From an uncultured Streptomyces sp. (GTDB taxonomy: Bacteria > Actinomycetota > Actinomycetes > Streptomycetales > Streptomycetaceae): a DNA stretch of 62,930 bases. Positions 52,143 through 61,409 of this stretch are shown one piece after another; position 1 is the stretch's first letter, and each line of letters begins with the position of its first letter. The notes beneath the pieces are model-generated. The model searched no databases, was not told where the DNA came from, and saw nothing but the letters and a program-made list of their open reading frames with translations. The translations under genes were made by a program, and so were the position numbers. The stretch lies in assembly GCF_947488945.1 (NCBI RefSeq), contig NZ_CANLBS010000030.1:1-62930 (forward strand), written 5' to 3'.

Positions 52143-53597
52143 GTGCCCCAGCCGCCCCACCCGCCCCGTCCGACCGTCCCGGCCCGTCGTCCCCGCCCAG
52201 GTGGACGCGCCGCGCTGGGCGTACTGGCTCTCGCCCTCGCCGCGGCGCTGCTTCCGTCCGCCGCGACCGCGCGCACCGGACCCGACCGTGCCACCGGCCA
52301 TTGCGCGAACCTCGACCGGCTCCGGGTGCCGGGTGCCGCGCACCAGCGGGCCGACTGCCTCGACGGCCTCACCACGGCCGCCACCGTGGCGTCCGGCCAC
52401 ACCGACCCGGCCGACTGGGCCGGGCTGACCCCCAAGAACCTCCCCGTCCCGGCCGGTGTGCCGGGCATCCAGATCGACGGCTACTTCCCCGACACCTCGG
52501 CCACCAACACCAACCACGGCTGGAACCACGACGCCCAGTTCGTCGTACGGCTCCCCGACCGGTGGAACGGCGGACTCGTCGTGGCCGGCACCCCCGGCAA
52601 CCGTGAGCAGTACGCCAACGACCGGGCCATCGCCGACGAGGTGCTGGCCCGCGGCTACGCCTACGCCGCCACCGACAAGGGGAACACCGGCCCCGCCTTC
52701 CACCGGGACGGCTCCCGCCCCGGTGACGCCCTCGCCGAGTGGAACACCCGGCTGACCCAGCTCACCCGCGCCGCGAAGGCCGTCGTCGCCGGGCGCTACC
52801 ACCGCCCGCCCGCCCGGACCCTGGTCACCGGCATGTCCAACGGCGGCTACCTGGTGCGCTGGCAACTGGAGAACCATCCCGAGCTGTACGACGGGGGAGT
52901 CGACTGGGAAGGCACTCTCTGGAGCGAACGCGAGCCGCACCTGCTCACCTTCCTGCCCCCGGCGCTGCGGGCCTACCCCGCCGTCGCGGCGGGCGGACCC
53001 GACGCGGACCGGGCCCGCGAGCAGATGTACGCGGCGGGCTTCCCGCCCGGCTCGGAATTCCTCTGGCCCTCCCACCACCAGGTCTACTGGGACCTCACCC
53101 AGCGCGTGTACCGCGAGGAGCTCGACCCCGGCTTCGACGGTGACACCGAGGCCGGCACACCGTACTGCGCCCCGGGCACGGTCCCCGGCTGCGACGCCGA
53201 CTACGACTGGGCCGACCGCCCGGAGGAGGTCCGGCGAGCGGTCGGACGCATCGCGCTGACCGGCCGGATCGGCAAGCCGCTGATCACGGTCCACGGCACC
53301 CTCGACGTCCTGCTGCCCATCGCCCGGGACTCGGACGTGTACGCCCGCATGGTCCGTGAGGCGGGGCGCGGCCGGCTGCACCGCTACTACCGGATCGAGG
53401 GCGGTACCCACACCGACTCCCTGGTGGACGCCTTCCCCGACCGGCTGCGGCCCCTCGTGCCGTGCCACCGCGCCGCCCTGACCGCCCTGGAGGCCTGGCT
53501 CGGCGGCGGGCACCGGCCGCCGCCGAGCCGCACGGTCGGCGGGCCGACCGGCGCGACGCCCGCCGAACTCCTCACGCTCTGCCCGCTCGGCCGGTGA
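52143..53597 (+). CDS. Secreted 3-hydroxybutyrate-oligomer hydrolase-like (tannase-fold) hydrolase
   Basis: A 484-aa exported protein with signal LGVLALALAAALLPSAATA. Features include QIDGYFPDTSATNTNHGWNH, LVVAGTPGNREQYAND, a nucleophile elbow LVTGMSNGGYLVRWQ and terminal His in IEGGTHTDSLVD. The arrangement resembles 3HB-oligomer hydrolases and tannase-like esterases. GTG 52143 has GGAGG at good spacing. Between a PHB depolymerase and a 3-hydroxybutyrate dehydrogenase, it most likely cleaves the released oligomers to monomer. An aryl-ester substrate cannot be ruled out. Confidence 0.82.
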   Translation: MPQPPHPPRPTVPARRPRPGGRAALGVLALALAAALLPSAATARTGPDRATGHCANLDRLRVPGAAHQRADCLDGLTTAATVASGHTDPADWAGLTPKNLPVPAGVPGIQIDGYFPDTSATNTNHGWNHDAQFVVRLPDRWNGGLVVAGTPGNREQYANDRAIADEVLARGYAYAATDKGNTGPAFHRDGSRPGDALAEWNTRLTQLTRAAKAVVAGRYHRPPARTLVTGMSNGGYLVRWQLENHPELYDGGVDWEGTLWSEREPHLLTFLPPALRAYPAVAAGGPDADRAREQMYAAGFPPGSEFLWPSHHQVYWDLTQRVYREELDPGFDGDTEAGTPYCAPGTVPGCDADYDWADRPEEVRRAVGRIALTGRIGKPLITVHGTLDVLLPIARDSDVYARMVREAGRGRLHRYYRIEGGTHTDSLVDAFPDRLRPLVPCHRAALTALEAWLGGGHRPPPSRTVGGPTGATPAELLTLCPLGR

Positions 53598-53750
53598 CCC
53601 CGCCGCGCCGCCGGCCGTCCCACCGGCCCCCGTCGGTCCCCGGACGGCCGGGCCGAGCCCCGACATGGTCGCGGCCACCACCGGACCCGCCCGCAATGTG
53701 TGCGCCGGATCCATAGGTGCGAAGGGGCCGTGTCCCTAGTGTTTCCGGCC

Positions 53751-54548
53751 ATGACGAGTGAAGTTCCTCCTCCCGCCCCGCGTCCGGCACCCGCCGCGTC
53801 CGGTGTGCGGCTGGCCTCCCGGGCCGCCCTGGTCACCGGCGGCGGCAGCGGCATCGGCAAGGCCTGCGCCGCGGCGCTGGCGGCGGCGGGCGCCACCGTG
53901 CACGTGGTGGACCGGGACGCGGAGGCGGCCGGGAAGGTGGCGGCCGCGATCGGCGGTGTCGTCCATGTCGCCGACCTCTCCGACCCGGCCGTCATCGACA
54001 CCCTGCCCTCCGGTATCGACATCCTGGTCAACAACGCCGGCCTCCAGCACGTCGCCCCGCTGACCGAGTTCCCGCCCGAGCGGTTCGCCCACATCCAGCA
54101 GGTGATGGTGGCGGCACCCTTCCTGCTGATGCGGCGGTGTCTGCCGCACATGTACGAGCGAGGCTGGGGCCGGATCATCAACATCTCCAGCGTCCACGGT
54201 CTGCGCGCCAGCCCCTACAAGGCGGCGTACGTCGCCGCCAAGCACGCCTTGGAGGGCCTGAGCAAGGTGGCCGCCCTGGAGGGCGCCCCGCACGGAGTGA
54301 CCAGCAACTGCGTCAACCCCGGTTATGTCCGGACCCCGTTGGTGGAGAACCAGATCCGTGACCAGGCCGCCGCCCACGGGATCAGCCCCGAGGACGTGCT
54401 GGCCGACGTGCTGCTGACCCGCTCACCCATCAAGCGGCTGCTGGAGGCCGAGGAGGTCGCCTCCGCCGCGCTCTGGCTCTGCTCCGACCACAGCAGCTAC
54501 GTCACCGGCGTCTCCCTCCCGCTCGACGGCGGGTGGCAAGCCAACTGA
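53751..54548 (+). CDS. 3-hydroxybutyrate dehydrogenase (SDR)
   Basis: A 265-aa SDR with the BDH-type set: AALVTGGGSGIGKACAAAL (NAD site), ILVNNAGLQHVAPLTEFP (the NAGxQHVAPxxxFP stretch is typical of BDH), Ser in INISSVHGLRASPYKAAYVAAKHA with Tyr and Lys, and NCVNPGYVRTPLVENQI. It oxidises (R)-3-hydroxybutyrate to acetoacetate. The start is uncertain: ATG 53751 lacks a clear ribosome site, while GTG 53730 sits 3-4 bp after GAAGGGG. It is followed 82 bp later by an MHS carrier, probably for hydroxybutyrate uptake. Confidence 0.9.
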   Translation: MTSEVPPPAPRPAPAASGVRLASRAALVTGGGSGIGKACAAALAAAGATVHVVDRDAEAAGKVAAAIGGVVHVADLSDPAVIDTLPSGIDILVNNAGLQHVAPLTEFPPERFAHIQQVMVAAPFLLMRRCLPHMYERGWGRIINISSVHGLRASPYKAAYVAAKHALEGLSKVAALEGAPHGVTSNCVNPGYVRTPLVENQIRDQAAAHGISPEDVLADVLLTRSPIKRLLEAEEVASAALWLCSDHSSYVTGVSLPLDGGWQAN

Positions 54549-54630
54549 CCCCCGCACGCCCCCACGCCCGCACCGCACGCATCCCGCTCGTGTCCCGCAC
54601 GTCCCGTCCCCCCGAGAAGCCGGTGAACCC

Positions 54631-56019
54631 ATGACAACCGAGACCAGCAGCACCGCCCGGCCACCCGCCGCACCCTCCGGCATAGCCCGGATCGTCAGCG
54701 CCAGTCTGATCGGCACCACCATCGAGTGGTACGACTTCTTCCTCTACGGCTCCGCGGCCGCGCTGGTGTTCAACACCCTGTTCTTCCCCACCGGCGACCC
54801 CCTGGTGGGCACCCTGATCGCGTTCGTCACCTACGCCATCGGCTTCGCCGCCCGGCCCATCGGCGGCCTGGTCTTCGGACACTTCGGCGACCGCATCGGC
54901 CGAAAGAAGCTCCTGGTCCTCAGCTTGATGATGATGGGCGGCGCGACCTTCGCGATGGGCCTGCTGCCCACCTACGACACCATCGGCGTCGGCGCCCCCA
55001 TCCTGCTCACCGTGCTGCGCCTGGTGCAGGGCTTCGCACTGGGCGGCGAATGGGGCGGTGCGGTGCTGATCGTCTCCGAGCACGGCGGCCCCGAACACCG
55101 CGGCTTCTGGGCGTCCTGGCCGCAGGCCGGTGCGCCCGGTGGGAACCTGCTGGCCACCGGGGTGCTGGCGCTGCTGGCCGCCGTCCAGTCGGAGGAGGCG
55201 TTCCTCTCCTGGGGCTGGCGCATCCCGTTCCTGCTGTCCGGGGTCCTGGTCGTGATCGGCCTCTGGATCCGTGTCTCGCTCTCCGAGTCCCCGGTCTTCC
55301 TCGCGGCCCGCGCCGAGGCCGAGGCCGAAGCCGCCCGCGGGGCCAAGGACGCGCCACCGGTCGTGGAGGTCTTCCGCCACAGCTGGCGCGAGGTGCTCGG
55401 CGCCATCGGCACCCGGTTCGGCGAGAACATCTCCTACTACCTGCTGACCTCGTTCGTGCTGGTCTACGTCACCACGCACCTGGGGCTGCCCAAGAGCACC
55501 GCGCTGAACGCCGTGCTCATCGGCTCGGCCGTCCACTTCGTCACCATCCCGATGTGGGGCGCCCTCTCCGACCGGCTCGGCCGCCGGCCCGTGACGCTGA
55601 TCGGTTCGACCGGCATGGCCCTGTGGGCCTTCGCCTTCTTCGCCCTGGTCGACTCGGAGTCGTTCGCCGTCATCACCCTGGCGGTCACCGTCGGACTGCT
55701 CTTCCACGGGGCGATGTACGGGCCGCAGGCGGCCTTCATCTCCGAGATGTTCGACACCAGGGTCCGCTACTCCGGGGCCTCCATGGGCTCCCAGCTCGCC
55801 TCCATCCTGGCGGGAGCCCTTGCCCCGATCATCGCCGTGGAGCTTCTCAGGAACTACGATTCCGGCACGCCCGTCGCCCTGTACCTCTGCGCCGCCACAG
55901 TGGTCACCACCCTCACGGTCATCGTGATCAGGGAGACCAGGGGCCGGGACCTGGCCCGCTCCGCGGCAGCCGGTGAGCCGCGCGCACAGGACGTGCCGCT
56001 CGCCGCCGATCGGGCCTGA
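54631..56019 (+). CDS. MHS-family MFS carrier, probable 3-hydroxybutyrate/small acid symporter
   Basis: A 462-aa, 12-TM symporter with TIEWYDFFLYGSAAALVF, RPIGGLVFGHFGDRIGRKK and LRLVQGFALGGEWGGAVL, as in the shikimate/alpha-ketoglutarate group. It is homologous to, but not a recent copy of, the island carrier at 26941. It follows 3-hydroxybutyrate dehydrogenase on the same strand and precedes a GAF-PucR regulator, so import of monomer or short oligomers released outside is the likely role. Confidence 0.9.
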   Translation: MTTETSSTARPPAAPSGIARIVSASLIGTTIEWYDFFLYGSAAALVFNTLFFPTGDPLVGTLIAFVTYAIGFAARPIGGLVFGHFGDRIGRKKLLVLSLMMMGGATFAMGLLPTYDTIGVGAPILLTVLRLVQGFALGGEWGGAVLIVSEHGGPEHRGFWASWPQAGAPGGNLLATGVLALLAAVQSEEAFLSWGWRIPFLLSGVLVVIGLWIRVSLSESPVFLAARAEAEAEAARGAKDAPPVVEVFRHSWREVLGAIGTRFGENISYYLLTSFVLVYVTTHLGLPKSTALNAVLIGSAVHFVTIPMWGALSDRLGRRPVTLIGSTGMALWAFAFFALVDSESFAVITLAVTVGLLFHGAMYGPQAAFISEMFDTRVRYSGASMGSQLASILAGALAPIIAVELLRNYDSGTPVALYLCAATVVTTLTVIVIRETRGRDLARSAAAGEPRAQDVPLAADRA

Positions 56020-56136
56020 TCCGCCCGGACCACCCCGCGGCCCGCCCCCGCCCGCCGGGCGCGGGCGGGCCGCGGCCCCGTATCCGCCCCGACCGATCGC
56101 GGGCCGGCCCCGCGGCCGGCCGGGAAGGACGCCACC

Positions 56137-58107
56137 GTGACCACCGCGCACACGGACGCCACCGCGCCCCCGGACACCGGCACGTCGGCGGTGGAGGCGG
56201 CCCAGCGGGAGTTGCTCGACCTGCTCGCCGCCGACGCGTCCGCCGAGCAGCTCGCCGGTCCCGCCGCCAGGGCCCGCGCCGCCCGGGTCCACCCGCGCGA
56301 CCAGGAGGCGATCGACGACGCGACCCGGACCGCGATGGAGGTCCACCGGACCCAGACCCAGCGCCGCAGGCGCGAGGCCGAACTCGCCGCCCTCTTCGAC
56401 ACCGCGGGCGACCTGGCCGCCCTGCGCGACCCGGACGCCGTGCTGCGGGCCATCGTCCACCGGGCCCGCACCCTGCTGGGTACCGACGTCGCCTATCTCA
56501 CCCTCAACGACCCCGCCGCCGGCGACACGTTCATGCGGGTCACGGCCGGTTCGGTCTCCGCCACCTTCCAGCAACTGCGCCTCGGCATGGGCGAAGGGCT
56601 CGGCGGCCTCGTCGCCCAGACCGCCCGCCCGTACGCCAGCGCCGACTACCGCACCGACCGCCGCTTCAAGCACACTGGGGCCATCGACGCGGGCGTCGGC
56701 GAAGAAGGGCTCGTCGGCATCCTCGGGGTGCCGCTGCGCGTCGGGCGGCGGGTGATCGGCGTGCTGTTCGCGGCGGACCGCACCTCCCGCGACTTCGCCC
56801 CCGAGGCCATCGCCCTGCTCTCCTCCCTCGCCGACCACGCCGCCGTCGCCATCGACGGGGCGCGGCTGCTGGAGGAGACGCGGACCGCGCTCGTGGAACT
56901 CAACGCGGCCAACGAGACCGCCCGTGCCCACAGCGAGGCCCTGCGCCGCGCGGCGGACGCCCACGACCGGCTCACCGACCTGGTGCTGCGCGGCGGCGGC
57001 GTCGACGACGTCGCACGCGAGATCGCCGCGCTGCTCGGCGGCAACCTCGCGGTCCACGACGCGGACGGCACCGAACTGGCCCGGCTGGGCACCGGCCCCG
57101 CCGTCCCGCCCGAGCAGGGCATCGAAGCCTCGCGCCGGGGCGGCCGGGCCGTGCCCGTCGACGGCAGCTGGGTCTGCGCGGTGCTGGCCGGTCCGGAACT
57201 CCTCGGCAGCCTCGTGCTCACCGGGAGGGCCGGACTCACCGCCGCCGACCAGCGGTTGTTCGAGCGCGCCGCCCTGGTCGCCGCGCTGCTCCTGCTGCTG
57301 CGCAGGTCGGTCGCGGAGGCCGAGAACCGGGTGCGCGGCGAGCTGTTGGACGACCTGCTCACCGCCCATGCGCCGGGGACGGGGCGGGACACCGGGAGCA
57401 TGACGCTGCGGGCCAGGAAGCTGGACGTCCACCTGTCGCGCCCGCACGCGGTCCTCGTCCTCGGTTGCGAGCCCGGCCAGCGCCCGCGGCTGCTGGCCGA
57501 GGCGGCCCGCCGGGCCCGGCTGCTGGGCGGACTGGCCGGGGTGCGCGACGGCTGGCCGGTCCTGCTCGTGCCCACCGCGGAACCGGGTCCGCTGGCACGC
57601 GAGTTGGCCCAGGAACTCGGCCGCGCGCTCGGCACCCCGGTCACCGCGGGGGCCGCGGGCCCCACCACCGGCCCCGAGCCGCTGCCGGGCGCCTACGACG
57701 AGGCGCGCCGCTGCCTCGAAGCGCTGGAAGCGCTCGACCGCACCGGCGAAGGAGCGGGCCTCGGCGAACTCGGCTTCCTCGGCGTGCTGCTGGGCGACCG
57801 GACCGACCTCGCCGGGTACGTGGACCGGGTGCTCGGACCGGTTCTCGACTACGACGCCCGGCGCGGCACCGAGCTCGTCCGCACCCTCGACGCCTACTAC
57901 ACCCACGGTTGCGGCCCGGCCCGCGCCAAGGACGCGCTGCACGTGCACGTCAACACCGTGGTCCAGCGCCTCGACCGGGTCGCCCAGCTCCTCGGCCCGG
58001 ACTGGAACACCCCCGCCAGGGCGCTGGAGATCCAGGTGGCGCTGCGGCTGCACCACCTGGCCCGCAGGCGCACCCCCGGCGCCGGCGCCGGCGCCCCGCC
58101 GGACTGA
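56137..58107 (+). CDS. GAF-domain PucR/CdaR-type transcriptional regulator
   Basis: A 656-aa regulator. An N-terminal helical segment precedes a GAF domain (~85-250; LFDTAGDLAALRDPDAVLRA, GMGEGLGGLVAQTARPYASADYR). A second sensor-like region follows (~270-420), then the C-terminal HTH_30 (CGPARAKDALHVHVNTVVQRLDRVAQLLG). GTG 56137 follows GGAAGGA. Similar proteins activate 3-hydroxybutyrate utilisation genes and sit beside bdh and MHS carrier genes in Streptomyces, so it probably controls the adjacent genes. Ligand unknown; a hydroxy acid is plausible. Confidence 0.87.
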   Translation: MTTAHTDATAPPDTGTSAVEAAQRELLDLLAADASAEQLAGPAARARAARVHPRDQEAIDDATRTAMEVHRTQTQRRRREAELAALFDTAGDLAALRDPDAVLRAIVHRARTLLGTDVAYLTLNDPAAGDTFMRVTAGSVSATFQQLRLGMGEGLGGLVAQTARPYASADYRTDRRFKHTGAIDAGVGEEGLVGILGVPLRVGRRVIGVLFAADRTSRDFAPEAIALLSSLADHAAVAIDGARLLEETRTALVELNAANETARAHSEALRRAADAHDRLTDLVLRGGGVDDVAREIAALLGGNLAVHDADGTELARLGTGPAVPPEQGIEASRRGGRAVPVDGSWVCAVLAGPELLGSLVLTGRAGLTAADQRLFERAALVAALLLLLRRSVAEAENRVRGELLDDLLTAHAPGTGRDTGSMTLRARKLDVHLSRPHAVLVLGCEPGQRPRLLAEAARRARLLGGLAGVRDGWPVLLVPTAEPGPLARELAQELGRALGTPVTAGAAGPTTGPEPLPGAYDEARRCLEALEALDRTGEGAGLGELGFLGVLLGDRTDLAGYVDRVLGPVLDYDARRGTELVRTLDAYYTHGCGPARAKDALHVHVNTVVQRLDRVAQLLGPDWNTPARALEIQVALRLHHLARRRTPGAGAGAPPD

Positions 58108-58129
58108 CCGCCGCTCCCGGACGCGCCGC

Positions 58130-58165
58130 GGGGGCGTACGCGCGGCGGACCGTGCGTACGCCCCC
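58130..58165. terminator. Bidirectional terminator between convergent genes
   Basis: GGGGGCGTACGC and GCGTACGCCCCC form a perfect 12-bp stem around a 12-nt loop, midway between the regulator stop (58107) and the convergent beta-glucosidase stop (58185). Confidence 0.8.
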
Positions 58166-58184
58166 GGGCGGGGAACCGCGGTGA

Positions 58185-59567
58185 TCAGGCGGGCTTGTGG
58201 GCCGCGATCAGCTGCTGGTACCAGCGGTAGCTGTCCTTCGGGGTGCGCTCCAGGGTGTCGTAGTCGACCCGGATGATCCCGAACCGCTTCGCGTACCCGA
58301 GCGCCCACTCGAAGTTGTCGAGCAGCGACCAGACGTAGTAGCCGCGCACGTCGACGCCCGCGTCCATGGCCGCCTTGAGCGCGGTCAGGTGCGTACGCAG
58401 GTACTCGACCCGGTCGGCGTCGTGGATCGAGCCGTCGGCCTCGACGCTGTCGAACTCCGCCGAGCCGTTCTCGGTGATGTGGACCGGCGGCAGGGCGTCG
58501 CCGTAGGTCTTCTTCAGCGCGGTCAGCAGGTCGGTGAACGTCTCCGGGACGACCGGCCAGCCCATCGCGGTGCGGCGGACGTCCGGGTACTCGCCCTCGG
58601 TGTACCGGTTGTCGGTGGCGACGCGCAGCGCCGGGTCCGCCTCGCGGTGCGGGGCGGCGGCGATCACGATCGGCCGGTAGTAGTTGATGCCGAGGAAGTC
58701 CATCGGCTGCGAGATGAGCTCCAGGTCGCCCTCGCGGCGGAAGTCCTCGCCGGTGATGAGCTCGCCCCAGGTCTCCTCGTCGGTGGCCGGGTAGCGGCCG
58801 GCGAGCAGCGGCTCGGTCCACACCAGGTTGTGCTGGGTGTCGGCGCGGACGACGGCCGCCAGGTCGGCGTCGGACTCGGTGGCCGGGACGTTGCGGTCCA
58901 GGTTGAGGGTGATGCCCGCCTCGCGGACGCCCGCCGCGCGCAGCGCGGTCATCGCGTGGCCGTGGCCGACCAGCAGGTGGTGGGCGGCGGCCAGCGCGCC
59001 GCGGCCCTCCCGCGCGCCCGGCGCGTGCCGGCCGACGGAGTAGCCGAGGAAGGCGCTGCACCAGGGCTCGTTGAGGGTGATCCACCGCGGCACCCGGTCA
59101 CCCAGGTGCTCGGCGACGATCGCGGTGTACTCGCCGAACCGCTCGGCGGTCTCGCGGACCCGCCAGCCGCCCTTGTCCTCCAGGGCCTGCGGGAGGTCCC
59201 AGTGGTAGAGGGTGGCGGCCGGCTCGATGCCCGCCTCCAGCAGGGAGTCCACGAGCCGCGAGTAGAAGTCGAGGCCCTTGGGGTTGACCGGGCCGCTGCC
59301 GTCGGGCTGGATGCGGGACCAGGCGATCGAGAAGCGGTACGAGTCCACGCCCAGGTCGCGCAGGAGCGCCACGTCCTCGGGGTAGCGGTGGTAGTGGTCG
59401 CAGGCCACGTCACCGGTGTCGCCGCCGTCCGTCTTGCCGGGCGTGTGGCTGTAGGTGTCCCAGATGGAAGGACCGCGGCCGTCCTCCTGCGCGGCGCCTT
59501 CGATCTGGTACGAGGCGGTGGCCGCGCCGAAGACGAATCCGGGCGGGAAGACCGGGAAGTCACTCAT
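58185..59567 (-). CDS. GH1 beta-glucosidase
   Basis: A 460-aa family 1 glycosidase. Signature FVFGAATASYQIEGAAQEDGRG at the N-terminus, acid/base Glu in WITLNEPWCSAFLGY and nucleophile Glu in VHITENGSAEFDS are all present. There is no signal peptide, so it acts in the cytoplasm on imported oligosaccharides. It is the last gene of the ABC operon (8 bp after the permease). With a CebR-like operator at the operon front, cellobiose or a related beta-glucoside is the probable substrate. Confidence 0.95.
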   Translation of the reverse strand: MSDFPVFPPGFVFGAATASYQIEGAAQEDGRGPSIWDTYSHTPGKTDGGDTGDVACDHYHRYPEDVALLRDLGVDSYRFSIAWSRIQPDGSGPVNPKGLDFYSRLVDSLLEAGIEPAATLYHWDLPQALEDKGGWRVRETAERFGEYTAIVAEHLGDRVPRWITLNEPWCSAFLGYSVGRHAPGAREGRGALAAAHHLLVGHGHAMTALRAAGVREAGITLNLDRNVPATESDADLAAVVRADTQHNLVWTEPLLAGRYPATDEETWGELITGEDFRREGDLELISQPMDFLGINYYRPIVIAAAPHREADPALRVATDNRYTEGEYPDVRRTAMGWPVVPETFTDLLTALKKTYGDALPPVHITENGSAEFDSVEADGSIHDADRVEYLRTHLTALKAAMDAGVDVRGYYVWSLLDNFEWALGYAKRFGIIRVDYDTLERTPKDSYRWYQQLIAAHKPA

Positions 59568-59575
59568 GGAAAGCC

Positions 59576-60430
59576 TTACTTGACCGAGCCGCCGGAGATG
59601 CCGGCGGCGATGTACTTCTGGGACAGGACGAGGAGGATGGCCGCCGGGACGGCGGACAGCACGGACGCGGCCATGACCGAGCCCCAGTCACCGACGTGGG
59701 CGCCGATGTACTGGTAGATGCCGAGGGTGATCGGCTTGACGTCGTCCGTGGTGTTGAGCGTGAGGGCGAACATGAAGTCGCTCCACGCGTACAGGAAGGA
59801 GAAGAGTCCCGCGGTGATCAGGGAGTTGCGGCTCATCGGCAGCACCACCTGGAGGAAGGTCCGCAGGCGGCCGGAGCCGTCCATCTCGGCGGCCTCGATG
59901 ACCTCGTGCGGGATCGACACCATGAACGAGCGCATCAGCACGATGGCGAAGGGGATGCCCAGCGAGGCGTCCGCGAGCATCAGGCCGAAGTAGGAGTTGA
60001 CCAGGCCGAGGTCGACGTAGGCGCTGTACAGGGCGTTGGCGATGACGATGCCGGGCACCATCTGGGTGATCAGCGTGCCGAAGACGATGGTCTTGCTGCC
60101 GCGGAGCTTGAACTGAGCCAGGCCGTAGGCGGCGGGGGCGGAGATCGCCAGGCAGATGACGACGGCGCCGATCGCGACCGCCAGCGAGGTGAGCAGGTTG
60201 GTGCCCTGGTCGCTGATGGCCGAGGTGAACCCGGAGAGGTCGAAGCTGGTGGGGACCGGCTTCACGTCGACCAGGCCGGCGTCCGGCTGGAGGGCCGTGT
60301 TGATCATCCAGTACAGCGGGAAGAGCATCACGCACAGGAGGGCGAGACCGATGACGGTCGCTCCCCAGCGGCGCTTCGGCCGTCGGACGGCGGGAGCCGG
60401 GGCGGCGGGGATCTGGGTGGTGGTCGCCAT
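59576..60430 (-). CDS. Sugar ABC transporter permease (MalG/CebG-like)
   Basis: A 284-aa carbohydrate uptake permease of the CUT1 class: six membrane segments and the EAA loop VIEAAEMDGSGRLRTFLQVVLP. ATG 60430 lies 5 bp after the partner permease stop. It forms a heterodimer with the 60436-61398 protein. No ATPase gene is in the operon, as usual in Streptomyces, where MsiK serves many CUT1 systems. Confidence 0.93.
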   Translation of the reverse strand: MATTTQIPAAPAPAVRRPKRRWGATVIGLALLCVMLFPLYWMINTALQPDAGLVDVKPVPTSFDLSGFTSAISDQGTNLLTSLAVAIGAVVICLAISAPAAYGLAQFKLRGSKTIVFGTLITQMVPGIVIANALYSAYVDLGLVNSYFGLMLADASLGIPFAIVLMRSFMVSIPHEVIEAAEMDGSGRLRTFLQVVLPMSRNSLITAGLFSFLYAWSDFMFALTLNTTDDVKPITLGIYQYIGAHVGDWGSVMAASVLSAVPAAILLVLSQKYIAAGISGGSVK

Positions 60431-60435
60431 GCCGG

Positions 60436-61398
60436 TCACTTCCCCTCGTTGCGGTTGACCCGCAGGTAGAACACCGCGAAGACGGCGGAGATCAGGATCA
60501 GGATGTTGCCGACCACGGCGCCCGCTCCGAAGTCCATCTGGACGAAGGAGTTCTGGTAGGTGAGCGTACCCAGGGTCTGGGTGGAGTCGGCGGGGCCGCC
60601 GTCGGTGAGGGCGAGGACCAGGTCGAGGATCTTGACGGTCGACATGAAGCCGAGCACCAGTACCACGGTGATGACGGGCTTGAGCATCGGCAGGGTCACC
60701 GAGCGGAAGGTGCGCCAGGCGGAGGCGCCGTCGAGGGCCGCCGCTTCGTGCATCTCCTTGGGGACCTCCTGGAGGCCGCCGTAGAGGATCACCATGTTGA
60801 ACGGGATGCCGATCCAGATGTTCACCAGGATCACCGAGATCAGCGCGACGCTGGTGCTGGTCAGCCACGGGGTCTCGCCGACGCCGAAGACGCCGAGGAA
60901 GGAGTTGAGGACACCGGTGTCCTGGTCGAAGATGCGCCGCCAGACGATGCCGGAGACGACCATGGGGACCAGCCACGGCAGCAGGATCAGCGAGCGCAGG
61001 ATGCCGTTCAGCGGGAACCTGCGGGTGAAGAAGACGGCGAGCGCCAGGCCGATGCAGAACTGGCCGACCAGCGATCCGATCGTGAAGAGGATCGTCTGCC
61101 ACAGGGCCTTGCCGAACAGCCCGTCCTGGAAGACGTTCTTCCAGTTGTCGAAGCCGTTGAACGGCGCCTCACCGGTGAAGAACGTGGAGGGCGAGTAGTC
61201 CTGGAAGCTCATCACGATGTTGCGGACGAGCGGGTAGCCGAAGAACAGCGCCATGAAGATCACGGCGGGGGCGATGAAGCCCCACTGGGCGAGCTGGCGG
61301 CGCCGCTTGGCGCTGCGCGGACTCACGGGCGCCTTGACCGCGGGCCGGGCCTGCGGGTCGGCCGGCCGCGGGGCGGCGGAGGCAGTGGTGGATGACAT
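60436..61398 (-). CDS. Sugar ABC transporter permease (MalF/CebF-like)
   Basis: A 320-aa CUT1 permease with a ~35-aa cytoplasmic lead, about six membrane segments and the EAA motif MHEAAALDGASAWRTFRSVTLP. It is encoded between the binding protein and the second permease with short gaps (11 and 5 bp). It forms the translocation channel for the sugar bound by the 61410-62672 lipoprotein. Confidence 0.93.
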   Translation of the reverse strand: MSSTTASAAPRPADPQARPAVKAPVSPRSAKRRRQLAQWGFIAPAVIFMALFFGYPLVRNIVMSFQDYSPSTFFTGEAPFNGFDNWKNVFQDGLFGKALWQTILFTIGSLVGQFCIGLALAVFFTRRFPLNGILRSLILLPWLVPMVVSGIVWRRIFDQDTGVLNSFLGVFGVGETPWLTSTSVALISVILVNIWIGIPFNMVILYGGLQEVPKEMHEAAALDGASAWRTFRSVTLPMLKPVITVVLVLGFMSTVKILDLVLALTDGGPADSTQTLGTLTYQNSFVQMDFGAGAVVGNILILISAVFAVFYLRVNRNEGK

Positions 61399-61409
61399 GG
61401 TTCGTTACC

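Noticed and set aside
54502..59085. 1527-aa minus-strand open frame
   Set aside because: Antisense shadow spanning the MHS carrier, the GAF-PucR regulator and part of the beta-glucosidase; composition is Arg/Gly/His/Gln-rich with no domain.
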